Source: an uncultured Prevotellaceae bacterium
GTDB taxonomy: Bacteria; Bacteroidota; Bacteroidia; Bacteroidales; Bacteroidaceae
DNA length: 64,000 nucleotides
Reading direction: 5' to 3'
Assembly: GCA_900313615.1 (NCBI GenBank)
Contig: OMRP01000003.1
Span: forward strand, 1-64,000
Below, in pieces: positions 1-8,401 of the stretch. A program made the position numbers and the translations under genes. The first letter of the stretch is position 1, and the number at the start of each line of letters is the position of its first letter. The notes beneath the pieces are model-generated. The model was given only the letters and a program-made list of their open reading frames with translations, did not search any database and was not told the origin of the DNA.

Positions 1-86
1 ATAATTATTTGGTTTACTGTGTGTGGATTATTCCTATTTTACTCTTTTACTCTTTTACCCTTTTCAAAGTTTTTCCGCCGCGCCCG

Positions 87-108
87 CCGGGGAGATGCAC
101 CTCCCCGG
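87..108. repeat. GC-rich hairpin
   Basis: Perfect 8-base stem CCGGGGAG/CTCCCCGG around the loop ATGCAC, inside a locally GC-rich block (about 76-135) that stands out from its AT-rich surroundings. It could be a dispersed REP-like element or a terminator for a gene lying left of the window. No T-tract directly follows on either strand. Confidence 0.5.
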
Positions 109-408
109 ACGGACGGTTCCGGCGGCAGTAAAATCAGTCCATATGTTATTAATGTTTTCAACTTCCACAAGTTCCAGTTGAAAGGAGTTAGAGGAAGATT
201 GAAGAAGTTAAAGTAGTTAAGAAGTTAAAGAAGTTAAGCCGTATGCCAAAGTTAATATTTTGAGGTACTGAATAATGATAGACGGAGTATTGTCCTTTAT
301 CTTTACCGCTGACAAGCGGCTATCTTCCTTTATCTTCATAATATGCGGAACTTGAGTTAATGTTTAGAGGTGAGGGGGAGAGGTGATGATTTCTGACCCC
401 ACCCCTGA

Positions 409-430
409 CCCCTCCCCTACAAGGGAGGGG
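409..430. repeat. Palindrome CCCCTCCC/GGGAGGGG
   Basis: Eight-base perfect stem with a short CTACAA loop, lying 60 bases beyond the stop of the minus-strand DUF3244 gene. It may serve as a transcription end or be a copy of a dispersed intergenic repeat. Only one copy is seen here. Confidence 0.45.
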
Positions 431-489
431 AAATGATTGGGCTGGGGGTTGATGATTGAGATTTTTGGGTTCTGGTGATTTGTTATTTG

Positions 490-843
490 TTAAAAATACC
501 CGTAAAACACCTGTTCGTCGGCAACAATCTCGATGTAGTACTTGAGCTGGTCGGGAGTGTCGGTGACGAAGAGGAGGGTGTTGGCGGGTGAGAGTGTCTC
601 ACTACTGTGGTGCATGACTGTGCCGTTGAGGTCGGTGATGGTGACCTCGGCGTTGGTTACAAGAGAGTCGCAGGTGATTTCAACAGTGTTTTCGTCTGCC
701 TGAACGTAAGGAGTAGGAATCTCCGTGCGTGTTCCTTTTCCTTTTTCTTCGTTGTCAACCCCATACATCTGTACATCATCAGCAAGCAAATTGGCAGAAC
801 AACTTACTAACATTACAAATAAAATAAAACAAATCTTTCTCAT
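490..843 (-). CDS. Small secreted DUF3244-like protein
   Basis: 117-residue protein with a Sec signal peptide (residues 1-21, basic start then a hydrophobic core ending near NLLADD). The mature part has the beta-strand pattern of DUF3244 or T9SS-sorting-like domains: a short acidic linker, then strands around TVEITCDS, AEVTITDLNG and YYIEIVADE, ending in an aromatic tail. Such proteins in Bacteroidales are exported and of unknown function; the fold resembles the C-terminal sorting domain of larger cargo proteins, here standing alone. It lies downstream of a TPR/HTH regulator gene on the same strand but is separated from it by two hairpins, so it may have its own transcript. The ATG at 843 is chosen because the signal peptide starts there. 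Confidence 0.65.
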   Translation of the reverse strand: MRKICFILFVMLVSCSANLLADDVQMYGVDNEEKGKGTRTEIPTPYVQADENTVEITCDSLVTNAEVTITDLNGTVMHHSSETLSPANTLLFVTDTPDQLKYYIEIVADEQVFYGYF

Positions 844-850
844 AGTGATA

Positions 851-896
851 CGGTTTAAGTATTTTTGTAGTTGGCGCTAAAATACTCCTTAAACCG
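851..896 (-). promoter_or_regulatory. 5' leader hairpin of the DUF3244 gene
   Basis: CGGTTTAAG-TATTTT pairs with AAAATA-CTC-CTTAAACCG around a 13-base loop, leaving only seven bases before the start codon at 843. A stem this close to the start would be expected to affect ribosome access, or it is a regulator site. Confidence 0.45.
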
Positions 897-908
897 TCAC
901 TATTCTAT

Positions 909-940
909 GAAAATGAATGTACAAATAATGTACATTTTCA
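909..940 (-). terminator. Possible terminator after the TPR/HTH regulator
   Basis: AATGTAC/GTACATT stem (916-936) with flanking GAAA and TTTC, immediately after the regulator stop codon at 951. The T-run on the minus strand is short, so termination is only inferred. Confidence 0.35.
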
Positions 941-950
941 AGTAGAAACC

Positions 951-2717
951 CTAATTGATGCTTTCGATAAAACGATCCCAGTCGGCAGGCTTGCCTTTCT
1001 CGTTTTTTCCGAAAGCCTTCTCGAACAGCCTCCTACGTATTGCCGTTACGGCTTCCCTTGATCTGTTGATGAGAATTTGAATTTGGGAAGGTTGGAATTT
1101 CATTTTCAATAACAGGCATACATGATACTCAGTTTCGTTGAGTATGACATATTTTTCTATCTCATTCTTAAAGGAGGGATAAAAATGAAGAACATTATCC
1201 TCCGTTTCCTTCCACTCTTCTTTTGTCGGAAATTTACCCTTGTTCAACAAATCAATCAGAAGATGATAATTCGCTGTATTTTTGATGAGGTTTGTTATCT
1301 GTTCTTTTCTTTTTCGTTCCGTCTCCCAAAGATGCACCTTCTCTTCCAATATTTTTATCTGCACTTCGCGTTTTTGCAGTTCATCTTCAGTTTGGCTGCT
1401 TTGCAAACGAAGCGTATCTAATTGACTTCTCATTTCAATGAGTTTCTGTTTCTCCAAATCGATTCGTTCTTGGCTGGATGTTCTCAACTGTTCTAACACA
1501 CGTTTGACACCAGCCTCTCTTTCTTTCGATTTCTTGATGCGCTTTTTATAATTGCTCAGCATTCTGAATGAGAAGGTGGAAGACAAGATAAAAGCAGAGA
1601 TGATGATGACCAACCACTTTGTCTTGTTGGCATCATTCAGTTGTAGAAGCCAAATCTTTTGTTCGTTGACATGCTGATTATACAATGCATTGACACGTGC
1701 AACATCCTCTGCTGCGCGTCTTCCCCTTACGCTGTCATTATATAGTTTATACAAGGCGATATATTCATTTGCTTTCTTCAAATCGCCTTGCTGAATGTAT
1801 AAATCCGTTAGGTGTCTGCTTCCCCCTTCTTTAGAGAAAATATTAGGTCTTGCCAATTCCAGTTGTGAATAATATATGGCAGAATCGATTTGATGTAGTG
1901 CCATATAATACTTAGAAGCCATACCATAAACCGCACTGAGATTATCTTCGTCAATATGCTGTAAAGAGAATTGCATATAAGGCTTGGCATGTTCATTATC
2001 ACCCATTGAGATATAGAATCTTGCCAATTGAGTACATATATCTGATTTTAAAATGGTATCTTGAAATTGTTCTGATAAAAGATATGCACTTTGATAAAAG
2101 AATAAAGCACTGTCAGTTAAGTTCTTATCTTCACAGACACCCGCCAATGCCTCCATATTAAATATTACATCAGCCGTATCTCTCATGTAACAACTGCTTT
2201 TCAGAGATTCTTGATAATAAAACAATGCTTCCTGGTTCACATGCTGGTCCCAGTATAACCGGCCTAACTGGTGCTGCACTTTTCCTCGCAAGGGACTGCA
2301 TGAGTCGGTAGGCATGGCATCGAGGGCTTTTCTGTAATAACCTATCGCCTGCGGCGCATCGCCCAAGTCCATGTTGACACGTCCCCCGTAATAATAGGCC
2401 GTGGGGAGGAGCGAGGGGTCACCACCGTGCTCGTAATAGTCAAGCACTGTACGTATGAGGCTGTCGGAGGTATGGGGGATGTAGGCTTTGTCGGCGGCCT
2501 TGATGCGAAGGAGGCGGTAATACATCCGGTCGGGTTCGGGGGCTTGTGCCATCGGCTTCTCCAATCTGTCGAGGGTGTCGATGGCTGCCTTGGGGTTCAC
2601 CTCGCAAAGGCTGTCGGCCATGAGCAATACCGTGGGATAATGATGTTTACCCCCGCAACCCAGCAGCAGCAAAGAAAACAGTAAAGGAAGAATAAGGATT
2701 TTGCGCAATGGGAACAT
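951..2717 (-). CDS. Membrane-anchored TPR protein with C-terminal HTH-like domain
   Basis: 588 residues from the ATG at 2717. The frame opens further upstream, but an earlier start would run into fbp and would hide the lipoprotein signal. The start MFPLRK with lipobox LLLLGC puts the modified Cys at 21. Residues about 40-360 are TPR-type helical repeats, then one membrane segment (KWLVIIISAFILSS, near 375), a long charged coiled coil, and a C-terminal segment (VILNETEYHVCLLLKM, then IQILINRSREAVTAIRRR) like the LuxR-type helix-turn-helix found in many Bacteroidetes TPR regulators. It probably senses an envelope signal and binds DNA while attached to the inner membrane. The lipobox plus an internal membrane segment is a common layout in this family. 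Its targets are unknown; the DUF3244 gene downstream is a candidate. Confidence 0.75.
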   Translation of the reverse strand: MFPLRKILILPLLFSLLLLGCGGKHHYPTVLLMADSLCEVNPKAAIDTLDRLEKPMAQAPEPDRMYYRLLRIKAADKAYIPHTSDSLIRTVLDYYEHGGDPSLLPTAYYYGGRVNMDLGDAPQAIGYYRKALDAMPTDSCSPLRGKVQHQLGRLYWDQHVNQEALFYYQESLKSSCYMRDTADVIFNMEALAGVCEDKNLTDSALFFYQSAYLLSEQFQDTILKSDICTQLARFYISMGDNEHAKPYMQFSLQHIDEDNLSAVYGMASKYYMALHQIDSAIYYSQLELARPNIFSKEGGSRHLTDLYIQQGDLKKANEYIALYKLYNDSVRGRRAAEDVARVNALYNQHVNEQKIWLLQLNDANKTKWLVIIISAFILSSTFSFRMLSNYKKRIKKSKEREAGVKRVLEQLRTSSQERIDLEKQKLIEMRSQLDTLRLQSSQTEDELQKREVQIKILEEKVHLWETERKRKEQITNLIKNTANYHLLIDLLNKGKFPTKEEWKETEDNVLHFYPSFKNEIEKYVILNETEYHVCLLLKMKFQPSQIQILINRSREAVTAIRRRLFEKAFGKNEKGKPADWDRFIESIN

Positions 2718-2751
2718 TTGCTCAACAACTTGACTACACAATAATTGATAT

Positions 2752-4758
2752 TTACTTTGCCAGATGATTGTTCTTCCTATCCCGCTCCTTGATAAAACCA
2801 TGGCGATAAGCGTACAGCAGATCTTTCAAGTCACTGATTTGTTGGCGTATTTCCACACCCTTGTCGGTGTCGGCCACCAACATGCGGTGCTGTGACATCT
2901 CGATAATCTGTGTGGTGCTTTTAATGTCGGTGCCTCGGATGACGGCATCACGTGAACTGGTGAACGGCTCATGCTGTACTAATTGGAAACCACGACTATG
3001 ATAAACCAAGGTGTAGCCGGCGATGCCAGTCTCTTTGTGGTAGGCTTGTGAGAAACCGCCGTCGATAACCATAAGTTTGCCATTGGCTTTGATGGGGTTC
3101 TCTCCGGTCTTCACATGAACGGGAACATGACCGTTGATGATATGGCGGTTGGGGCCGTTTACACCAAAGGAGTCTAAAATGCGGTCGCAGACATGTTCAT
3201 CGTCGCGTAAGCGATAATAAAAACCTTTCTCTTCCTTGTGCGTTTCTTTCTCTCTAAGGAAATAACGTTCGAAGGTAGCCATCTTCGACTTGTCAAACAA
3301 TGGAGAATTCTTGCCACACCAAAGATAGAGGAAATAGTCAACAGCGTAGGCTCGTTCCTGGGGCTGGGTGTCCCCTTGGAAAGCACTGCGGATAAGCATA
3401 CCTATATGGTGCAACAGGTCCTTGCCACTGTACTGCTTTTCGCCGTATAATCTTACTTCACGCAACGAACCGTCGGCATTCAAAGGTACGGAGGCATGGA
3501 ACAGCAGGTTGTTGTTGTACACGGCATACATACATCCATGCTGTAGCAGTTGGCGGATATGGCGGTGTAATTTCTCGCTCACACGGAAGGAATGGTGCAG
3601 CTTGCTCATGAGCAGACGCTCGGCCTCGGTCAACTCTTCGGGATGGCTGGGGGCGATGGTGGGGAAATGACAACTGGTCATCTCGTAGGTCTTGCCGCCA
3701 AGGGTGATGGTGCCTTGTTTATAATCTATGGCGGTCAACAAACGACGGTCTTCCATCTCCCACTCGGGATGTTTGGCTATCAACGCCGACTCGGTCTTGA
3801 ATTGCAACACACAGATGGCTTTGTGCATCTGGGCGGTCAATTGGCGGGTCTTGGCGTCCATGTTCTCCTCACCCAACTCCCTCGGCAGGAACTCTTCGCA
3901 AGGGTCGTCGCCATAGGTGTCCATGGCAAAGGTGGCCAGGGGCATGAGGTTGATGCCGTAGCCTTCCTCCAAGGTTTCCATATTGGCATAGCGCAGGCAA
4001 AGACGGATGACATTGCAGATACAGGCGTCGTTGCCGGCGGTGGCTCCCATCCAGAGAATGTCATGGTTGCCCCATTGGATGTCCCAACTGTGGTATTTCT
4101 CCAAAGTGTCGAGGATAAGGTGGGAACCGGGACCACGATCAAAAATGTCGCCAAGGATATGCAGTTGGTCAATGGCCAGACGGTGGATGACATTGCTGAT
4201 GGCGATGATGAAATCGTCGGCACGACCCGTAGAGATGATAGTGTCGGTGATGGCGTTCACATAGGCGGTCTTATCCACGTCGTCGGTGCGCTCATGCAAC
4301 AACTCCTGGATGATGTAACTGAAATCGGGAGGCAGAGACTTGCGAACCTTGGAACGGGTGTATTTGCTTGACACATCGCGGCAGATACGCACCAACTGGT
4401 GGATGGTGATATGGTACCAGTCGTCAAGTTCGGGCTCACTCGACTTCACCAACTCCAGTTTCTTCTCGGGATAATATATTAAGGTACATAGCTCACGCTT
4501 CTCAGACTCGCGCATCTCATTGCCAAACAGTTCGTGCACCTTGCGCTTGATATTGCCGGAAGCATTGCGCAACACGTGTTGGAACGCCTCGTATTCGCCG
4601 TGAAGGTCGGCAAGAAAGTGTTCCGTGCCCTTCGGCAGATTGAGAATGGCTTGAAGGTTGATAATTTCCGTGCTTGCTTCGGCAACGGTGGGAAAAGTGT
4701 GCGACAGCAATTCCAAATATCGCAGGTCGACTTGGGATTCATGAATAGTGGATGTCAT
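2752..4758 (-). CDS. fbp: Fructose-1,6-bisphosphatase, class III
   Basis: 668 residues, the usual length of class III (Firmicutes/Bacteroidetes) FBPase, which hydrolyses fructose 1,6-bisphosphate to fructose 6-phosphate in gluconeogenesis. Metallophosphatase motifs are clear: DLHGE at 51-55, GDIFDRGP at 203-210 and GNHD at 230-233, with further His motifs near the C-terminus (INGHVPVH). It starts four bases after the end of the glycosyltransferase gene and is followed after 34 bases by the TPR regulator, so it is likely co-transcribed with both. No sign of damage. Confidence 0.95.
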   Translation of the reverse strand: MTSTIHESQVDLRYLELLSHTFPTVAEASTEIINLQAILNLPKGTEHFLADLHGEYEAFQHVLRNASGNIKRKVHELFGNEMRESEKRELCTLIYYPEKKLELVKSSEPELDDWYHITIHQLVRICRDVSSKYTRSKVRKSLPPDFSYIIQELLHERTDDVDKTAYVNAITDTIISTGRADDFIIAISNVIHRLAIDQLHILGDIFDRGPGSHLILDTLEKYHSWDIQWGNHDILWMGATAGNDACICNVIRLCLRYANMETLEEGYGINLMPLATFAMDTYGDDPCEEFLPRELGEENMDAKTRQLTAQMHKAICVLQFKTESALIAKHPEWEMEDRRLLTAIDYKQGTITLGGKTYEMTSCHFPTIAPSHPEELTEAERLLMSKLHHSFRVSEKLHRHIRQLLQHGCMYAVYNNNLLFHASVPLNADGSLREVRLYGEKQYSGKDLLHHIGMLIRSAFQGDTQPQERAYAVDYFLYLWCGKNSPLFDKSKMATFERYFLREKETHKEEKGFYYRLRDDEHVCDRILDSFGVNGPNRHIINGHVPVHVKTGENPIKANGKLMVIDGGFSQAYHKETGIAGYTLVYHSRGFQLVQHEPFTSSRDAVIRGTDIKSTTQIIEMSQHRMLVADTDKGVEIRQQISDLKDLLYAYRHGFIKERDRKNNHLAK

Positions 4759-4761
4759 AGG

Positions 4762-5985
4762 TCAGATTTGGGTTATTAATTTCTTTCGGATTTTTTCGGT
4801 TCCTGTGTCGTCGAGGGGTTCTACAAGCATGTAGCCCTCTTCTAAATACAACACCTCGTGCAATATCTGCATCATGCGTCCTGTGAAACGATGGATATGC
4901 ATCTCGTCGAGAAAATCAGCCAAACGGTCTTCGTCGATGTCGCAGTCGCGCACCAAACGGTAGAAATCGCATAGATGGCGAAGAGAAAGGGTGTTTTTCC
5001 TGAGCAGATGGCGTAGGTTAAGCAGCATAATGCACATGCGGCGCATGTCCTGCTCTGAGGTCTTGATCTTGTTGTCCAGAATGGCTACCAATCGCTTGTG
5101 GCGCTCCAACAATTCGCTGTCACTCAATGGTTCGCCGTCTTTTTCTACTTTCCAAGGGTAACGTTCCTGCGCTTCGGCTACGGATGGTGGCAGCGACAAT
5201 TGCATACGGGTAATGGCATCGCGTAGGTCGTTGTCAACATGCTGGTCGCTGGCATAAATGAAGAGACGGCGCCAAGTGGGTGGGGTGAGTTCTCGAAGGG
5301 TGAGTATCGACTGGGCATTGAGCACCCGATGGCCGTCAACAGGGGTGTTGGCCACGCGCAACAGGGCACAAAGGCTCTCTTTCTCCAACTGGCCAAAGGT
5401 GTTGTACACATCGGTATCAAGAATCTTCTGATACCATGACAGATAGGCTTGGTCGAAGTCGAAAAGCTCAGATGAACCATCATTCGCTCGGACGATGTCA
5501 ATGCGTTTGTTCCAACCTAAGCGCGACAATTGCTTGCTCTCGGAACTATGGAGGGCATCAATACCGCGCATCGAACGAATCATTCTCCGCTGATATAAAA
5601 GAATGCGTGGAAAACGTTTCTTCCAAAACTCCTGGTCGAGTATTTTCTTGTCTAACAAACCATGTGTTGACAACACAACGGGAAAACCGCGGCGACGACT
5701 CCAACAACTCACGCGATAGGCGGTGTGGCTCCATGCTCCGTGGATGTGGACAAAATCGGGCATGTAGCGGTAGAGGTGGGTGACAAAACGACGTTCCACA
5801 CTGATGGTGAAACGGCTGGAAGAGGGATTGAGGGTCACTATGTCATCGGCACGTTGTATGGGCATACCTTTAAAAAAGACCAATAGTTGGTGATCCAACG
5901 CTGTGCTGCTGGATAACTGCTTCCGCAACTCTTCAAAAATGGGTGCGGTGGCAGGGGTAACGGTCAGGTAATGCAATATCTTCAT
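4762..5985 (-). CDS. GT4-type N-terminal half with an unusual helical C-terminus
   Basis: 407 residues from ATG 5985 (MKILHYLTV). The first ~150 residues look like the N-terminal Rossmann lobe of family 4 glycosyltransferases: MKILHYL, a central FVHIHGAWSH segment and VVLSTHGLLDKKIL. After the typical linker, the sugar-nucleotide-binding C-terminal GT-B lobe is not recognisable. Residues about 190-400 are instead mostly helical and charged, with a segment LSLRHLCDFYRLVRDCDID that resembles the helical tail of family 5 nucleotidyltransferases. Catalytic activity is therefore uncertain. It sits ten bases after a GT2 gene and four before fbp. A role in surface glycan assembly is inferred from the neighbour. 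Confidence 0.6.
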   Translation of the reverse strand: MKILHYLTVTPATAPIFEELRKQLSSSTALDHQLLVFFKGMPIQRADDIVTLNPSSSRFTISVERRFVTHLYRYMPDFVHIHGAWSHTAYRVSCWSRRRGFPVVLSTHGLLDKKILDQEFWKKRFPRILLYQRRMIRSMRGIDALHSSESKQLSRLGWNKRIDIVRANDGSSELFDFDQAYLSWYQKILDTDVYNTFGQLEKESLCALLRVANTPVDGHRVLNAQSILTLRELTPPTWRRLFIYASDQHVDNDLRDAITRMQLSLPPSVAEAQERYPWKVEKDGEPLSDSELLERHKRLVAILDNKIKTSEQDMRRMCIMLLNLRHLLRKNTLSLRHLCDFYRLVRDCDIDEDRLADFLDEMHIHRFTGRMMQILHEVLYLEEGYMLVEPLDDTGTEKIRKKLITQI

Positions 5986-5995
5986 GGATGATGTG

Positions 5996-7147
5996 TCATA
6001 CTTTATGGCTGATGAAATCGAACTTGTCGGCGTATTCGTAGCGGATGCGGGTGCGCATGCTATGCCATGCCATGCTCCATTCGTAAAACACACCACGAAG
6101 GGGCTTCACAGGGATGGCATATTCGGAAAAGGCCGATTTGTATTGACGACGGCGGAGCAGGATGTTCAGCGCCAAACTGATGATGCTTATGCCTATCACC
6201 ACATGGTCTAAGGTGACAATGCCAAATGCCAATGCGCCAACAACTAAAAATAGGAAACCGTGCAACAGGGTATGGTCGAGGTTATAGAGTAGGCGATGAC
6301 GATGGCTGCGCAAAAGGTGCTCGCGTATCTCTTGATAGAAGATGTGGATATTTTCCCAGCCCTTCTCACTCGGAACATCTTCTTCCATCCACGAGTCGGG
6401 CGACAGGCAGATATTCGTATTGCCACGATGGGCGTATTTGTTCACCAGAAAATCGTATTCGCCGATGGTATATTTCAGGTTGCCTTGATAGCCTTGGCCT
6501 GACATGAATACGGATTTGCGAAACAACAATAGGGGACAGTTGGTACGATAGGCTGTGCCATGTAAGCTCTCACGGAAAAGATACATCGTGGTGTAGAAAC
6601 GCTCGAAATGGTAATAGGATGGGGCTTCCATACCATAACGGACATAACCTTGAACCATGTCGCACCCGGAGGCGCATCGAGTGGCAATGGCATGGAGCCA
6701 TTGTTGACTCAGGGGCTTGCACGAGGGGTCGCAGAGTACTATCCATTCGGTTTCGGCTGCTTTGACTCCCAAGGTGATGGCAAGTTTGCGCTGGCTCATG
6801 TATCGCGTGGTGTCGGGAATGAACGTGGTACGCAGGTTGGCATGACTACGGTAGCGCTTCAACACATCGTCAATGCCGGAATCTCCTAACGACGACACAA
6901 CGATAATGTCGTAACCAGGGGCATAATCTTGGGTGAGGAACAGGGGGAGGTGCTCGTCTAATTGGCGATAGTCGCCCTGTGGGGTCAGCACAATGGTAAG
7001 TTTGGGCAACGACGACTCGTCAACATCGGCCTGCTCGGTGTCGGCGTATAATGACGGACGACGGCGTATGGCGCTGAACAACGGGGTGATCAGCGACAAC
7101 AGCAAGAGGGCAGAACAGATGATGAGGGTGGTCGTTGTGATGGTCAT
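5996..7147 (-). CDS. Membrane-bound family 2 glycosyltransferase
   Basis: 383 residues. An N-terminal membrane helix (residues 5-27) is followed by a GT2-like GT-A domain: LTIVLTPQGDYRQLDEHLP, QDYAPGYDIIVVSS, then WIVLCDPSCKPLS, where the DPS is in the place of the DxD metal-binding motif. Two hydrophobic helices follow near residues 295-340. Enzymes of this kind transfer sugars at the cytoplasmic face of the membrane for polysaccharide or lipid-linked glycans; the acceptor cannot be told. The start codon shares one base with the lysA stop (TGATG), so translation is probably coupled to lysA. Confidence 0.75.
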   Translation of the reverse strand: MTITTTTLIICSALLLLSLITPLFSAIRRRPSLYADTEQADVDESSLPKLTIVLTPQGDYRQLDEHLPLFLTQDYAPGYDIIVVSSLGDSGIDDVLKRYRSHANLRTTFIPDTTRYMSQRKLAITLGVKAAETEWIVLCDPSCKPLSQQWLHAIATRCASGCDMVQGYVRYGMEAPSYYHFERFYTTMYLFRESLHGTAYRTNCPLLLFRKSVFMSGQGYQGNLKYTIGEYDFLVNKYAHRGNTNICLSPDSWMEEDVPSEKGWENIHIFYQEIREHLLRSHRHRLLYNLDHTLLHGFLFLVVGALAFGIVTLDHVVIGISIISLALNILLRRRQYKSAFSEYAIPVKPLRGVFYEWSMAWHSMRTRIRYEYADKFDFISHKV

Positions 7148-8304
7148 CAGAAATCCTCCTTGATATATCCACGGGGAAGGGGACGGCAGTTGTATACCGA
7201 AGCCATGATTTCACCATAGGCTCCGGCACTGCGGATGGCGATGAAATCGCCACGATGGGTGGCATTCAGGTCAACGGACTTGCCGAAGACATCGCTCGAC
7301 TCGCAAATGGGACCGACAACGTCGTATGTCTCTGTGGGGGCTTCACTGCTGATGTTCTCTATCTTGTGGTAGGCTTGGTAGAGCGCGGGACGTATGAGGT
7401 CGCTCATACCGGCATCGACGATGGCAAATCGCTTCACCGCTCCTTCTTTTACATAGAGACAGCGGGTGATAAGGCTGCCACACTGGGCTACGACAGCACG
7501 GCCAAGTTCAAAATGTAACTGCTGACCAGGACGTAACTGCAAATGACGGGAGAAGGTGTCAAAATAAGACTTGAAGTCGGGGAGGGGAACGCGGTTGGGA
7601 TGCTCATAGTCCACACCCAGACCACCGCCAACATTGATATGCTCCACCTTGATGCGTAACAATTCTAACTGACGCTGAAGGTCGTTGATGCGGTTACAGA
7701 GGGCGGCGAAATCACCCATGTTCAATATCTGTGAACCGATGTGGAAATGGAGTCCTATAAAACGGATATTTGACATCTGCAAGGCAAGCTCGATGGTGGA
7801 AACCATGTCGCGCATGGCGATGCCAAACTTGTTCTCTGCCAGACCTGTGGTGATGTTGCTGTGCGTATGGGCTCCCACATCGGGGTTGATGCGGAAAGCC
7901 ACAGGAGCGGTCTTGCCCAATAGACGGGCACGCTCGTTGATGACTTCCAACTCGGCAACACTCTCCACATTAAAGCAGAAAATACCTTTTTCCAAACCCA
8001 GGTCTATCTCCCAGTCGCTCTTGCCAACGCCAGCATAGACAATTTTTCGGGGGGAGAAACCGGATTGCAACGAGGCGCGTATCTCCCCGCCACTGACACA
8101 GTCGGCTCCCAAACCGGCTTGGCATATCACATTCAACACCTTGGGGTTGGCATTGGCTTTGATGGCATAGTGCATCACAAAACCATCATGACGACCTACC
8201 TCGGCATTGATGGCGCGAAGGGTGTCACGCAACAAGTCGGTGTCGTAATAGTAAAAAGGGGTATCCATGGCCGCAAAACGGTCCACAGGAAATATTCCTT
8301 TCAT
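7147..8304 (-). CDS. lysA: Diaminopimelate decarboxylase
   Basis: 385 residues from the ATG at 8304 (MKGIFPVDRF); an in-frame TTG at 8325 is the only earlier start and was not preferred. PLP-dependent alanine-racemase-fold decarboxylase that turns meso-diaminopimelate into lysine. Visible motifs: HYAIKANANP with the PLP Lys, HFHIGSQI, the glycine-rich phosphate loop HINVGGGLGVDYEHP, and GPICESSDVFG with the Cys of the second active-site half. It directly follows lysC, the first enzyme of the same pathway, with 81 bases between. Confidence 0.95.
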   Translation of the reverse strand: MKGIFPVDRFAAMDTPFYYYDTDLLRDTLRAINAEVGRHDGFVMHYAIKANANPKVLNVICQAGLGADCVSGGEIRASLQSGFSPRKIVYAGVGKSDWEIDLGLEKGIFCFNVESVAELEVINERARLLGKTAPVAFRINPDVGAHTHSNITTGLAENKFGIAMRDMVSTIELALQMSNIRFIGLHFHIGSQILNMGDFAALCNRINDLQRQLELLRIKVEHINVGGGLGVDYEHPNRVPLPDFKSYFDTFSRHLQLRPGQQLHFELGRAVVAQCGSLITRCLYVKEGAVKRFAIVDAGMSDLIRPALYQAYHKIENISSEAPTETYDVVGPICESSDVFGKSVDLNATHRGDFIAIRSAGAYGEIMASVYNCRPLPRGYIKEDF

Positions 8305-8366
8305 CTTATGTCTGTTATTGTTCAAACATGATTAAATAAACGCCAACTACTGTCAGCAAATCTCTC

Positions 8367-8401
8367 ACTTCTCACCTCTCACTACTTACTTCTCACCTCC
8401 G
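8367..8401. repeat. Heptamer array across the lysC stop codon
   Basis: Five units on the plus strand with an exact 7-base step: ACTTCTC, ACCTCTC, ACTACTT, ACTTCTC, ACCTCCG. The lysC stop codon (8386-8388) lies inside, and the last lysC codons (GGEK) are written in the repeat. Confidence 0.6.

Larger units (their letters stand above)
1..489. other. Non-coding left edge with simple repeats
   Basis: No convincing gene. The stretch holds three 8-base units (TTTTACTC, TTTTACTC, TTTTACCC) at 37-60, four GAAGTTAAA-like units of 8-9 bases at 204-238, and two GC-rich palindromes described separately. A 65-codon open frame at 19-216 runs through the GC-rich palindrome, has no ribosome-binding site and resembles nothing known, so it was not called. 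Confidence 0.6.

Noticed and set aside
19-216. 65-codon open frame at the left edge
   Set aside because: Runs through a GC-rich palindrome, has no ribosome-binding site, low-complexity start, no family likeness.
3592-4371. 259-codon plus-strand frame opposite fbp
   Set aside because: Lies fully antisense to a clear class III FBPase; Gly/Val/Asp-rich text is typical of a shadow frame.
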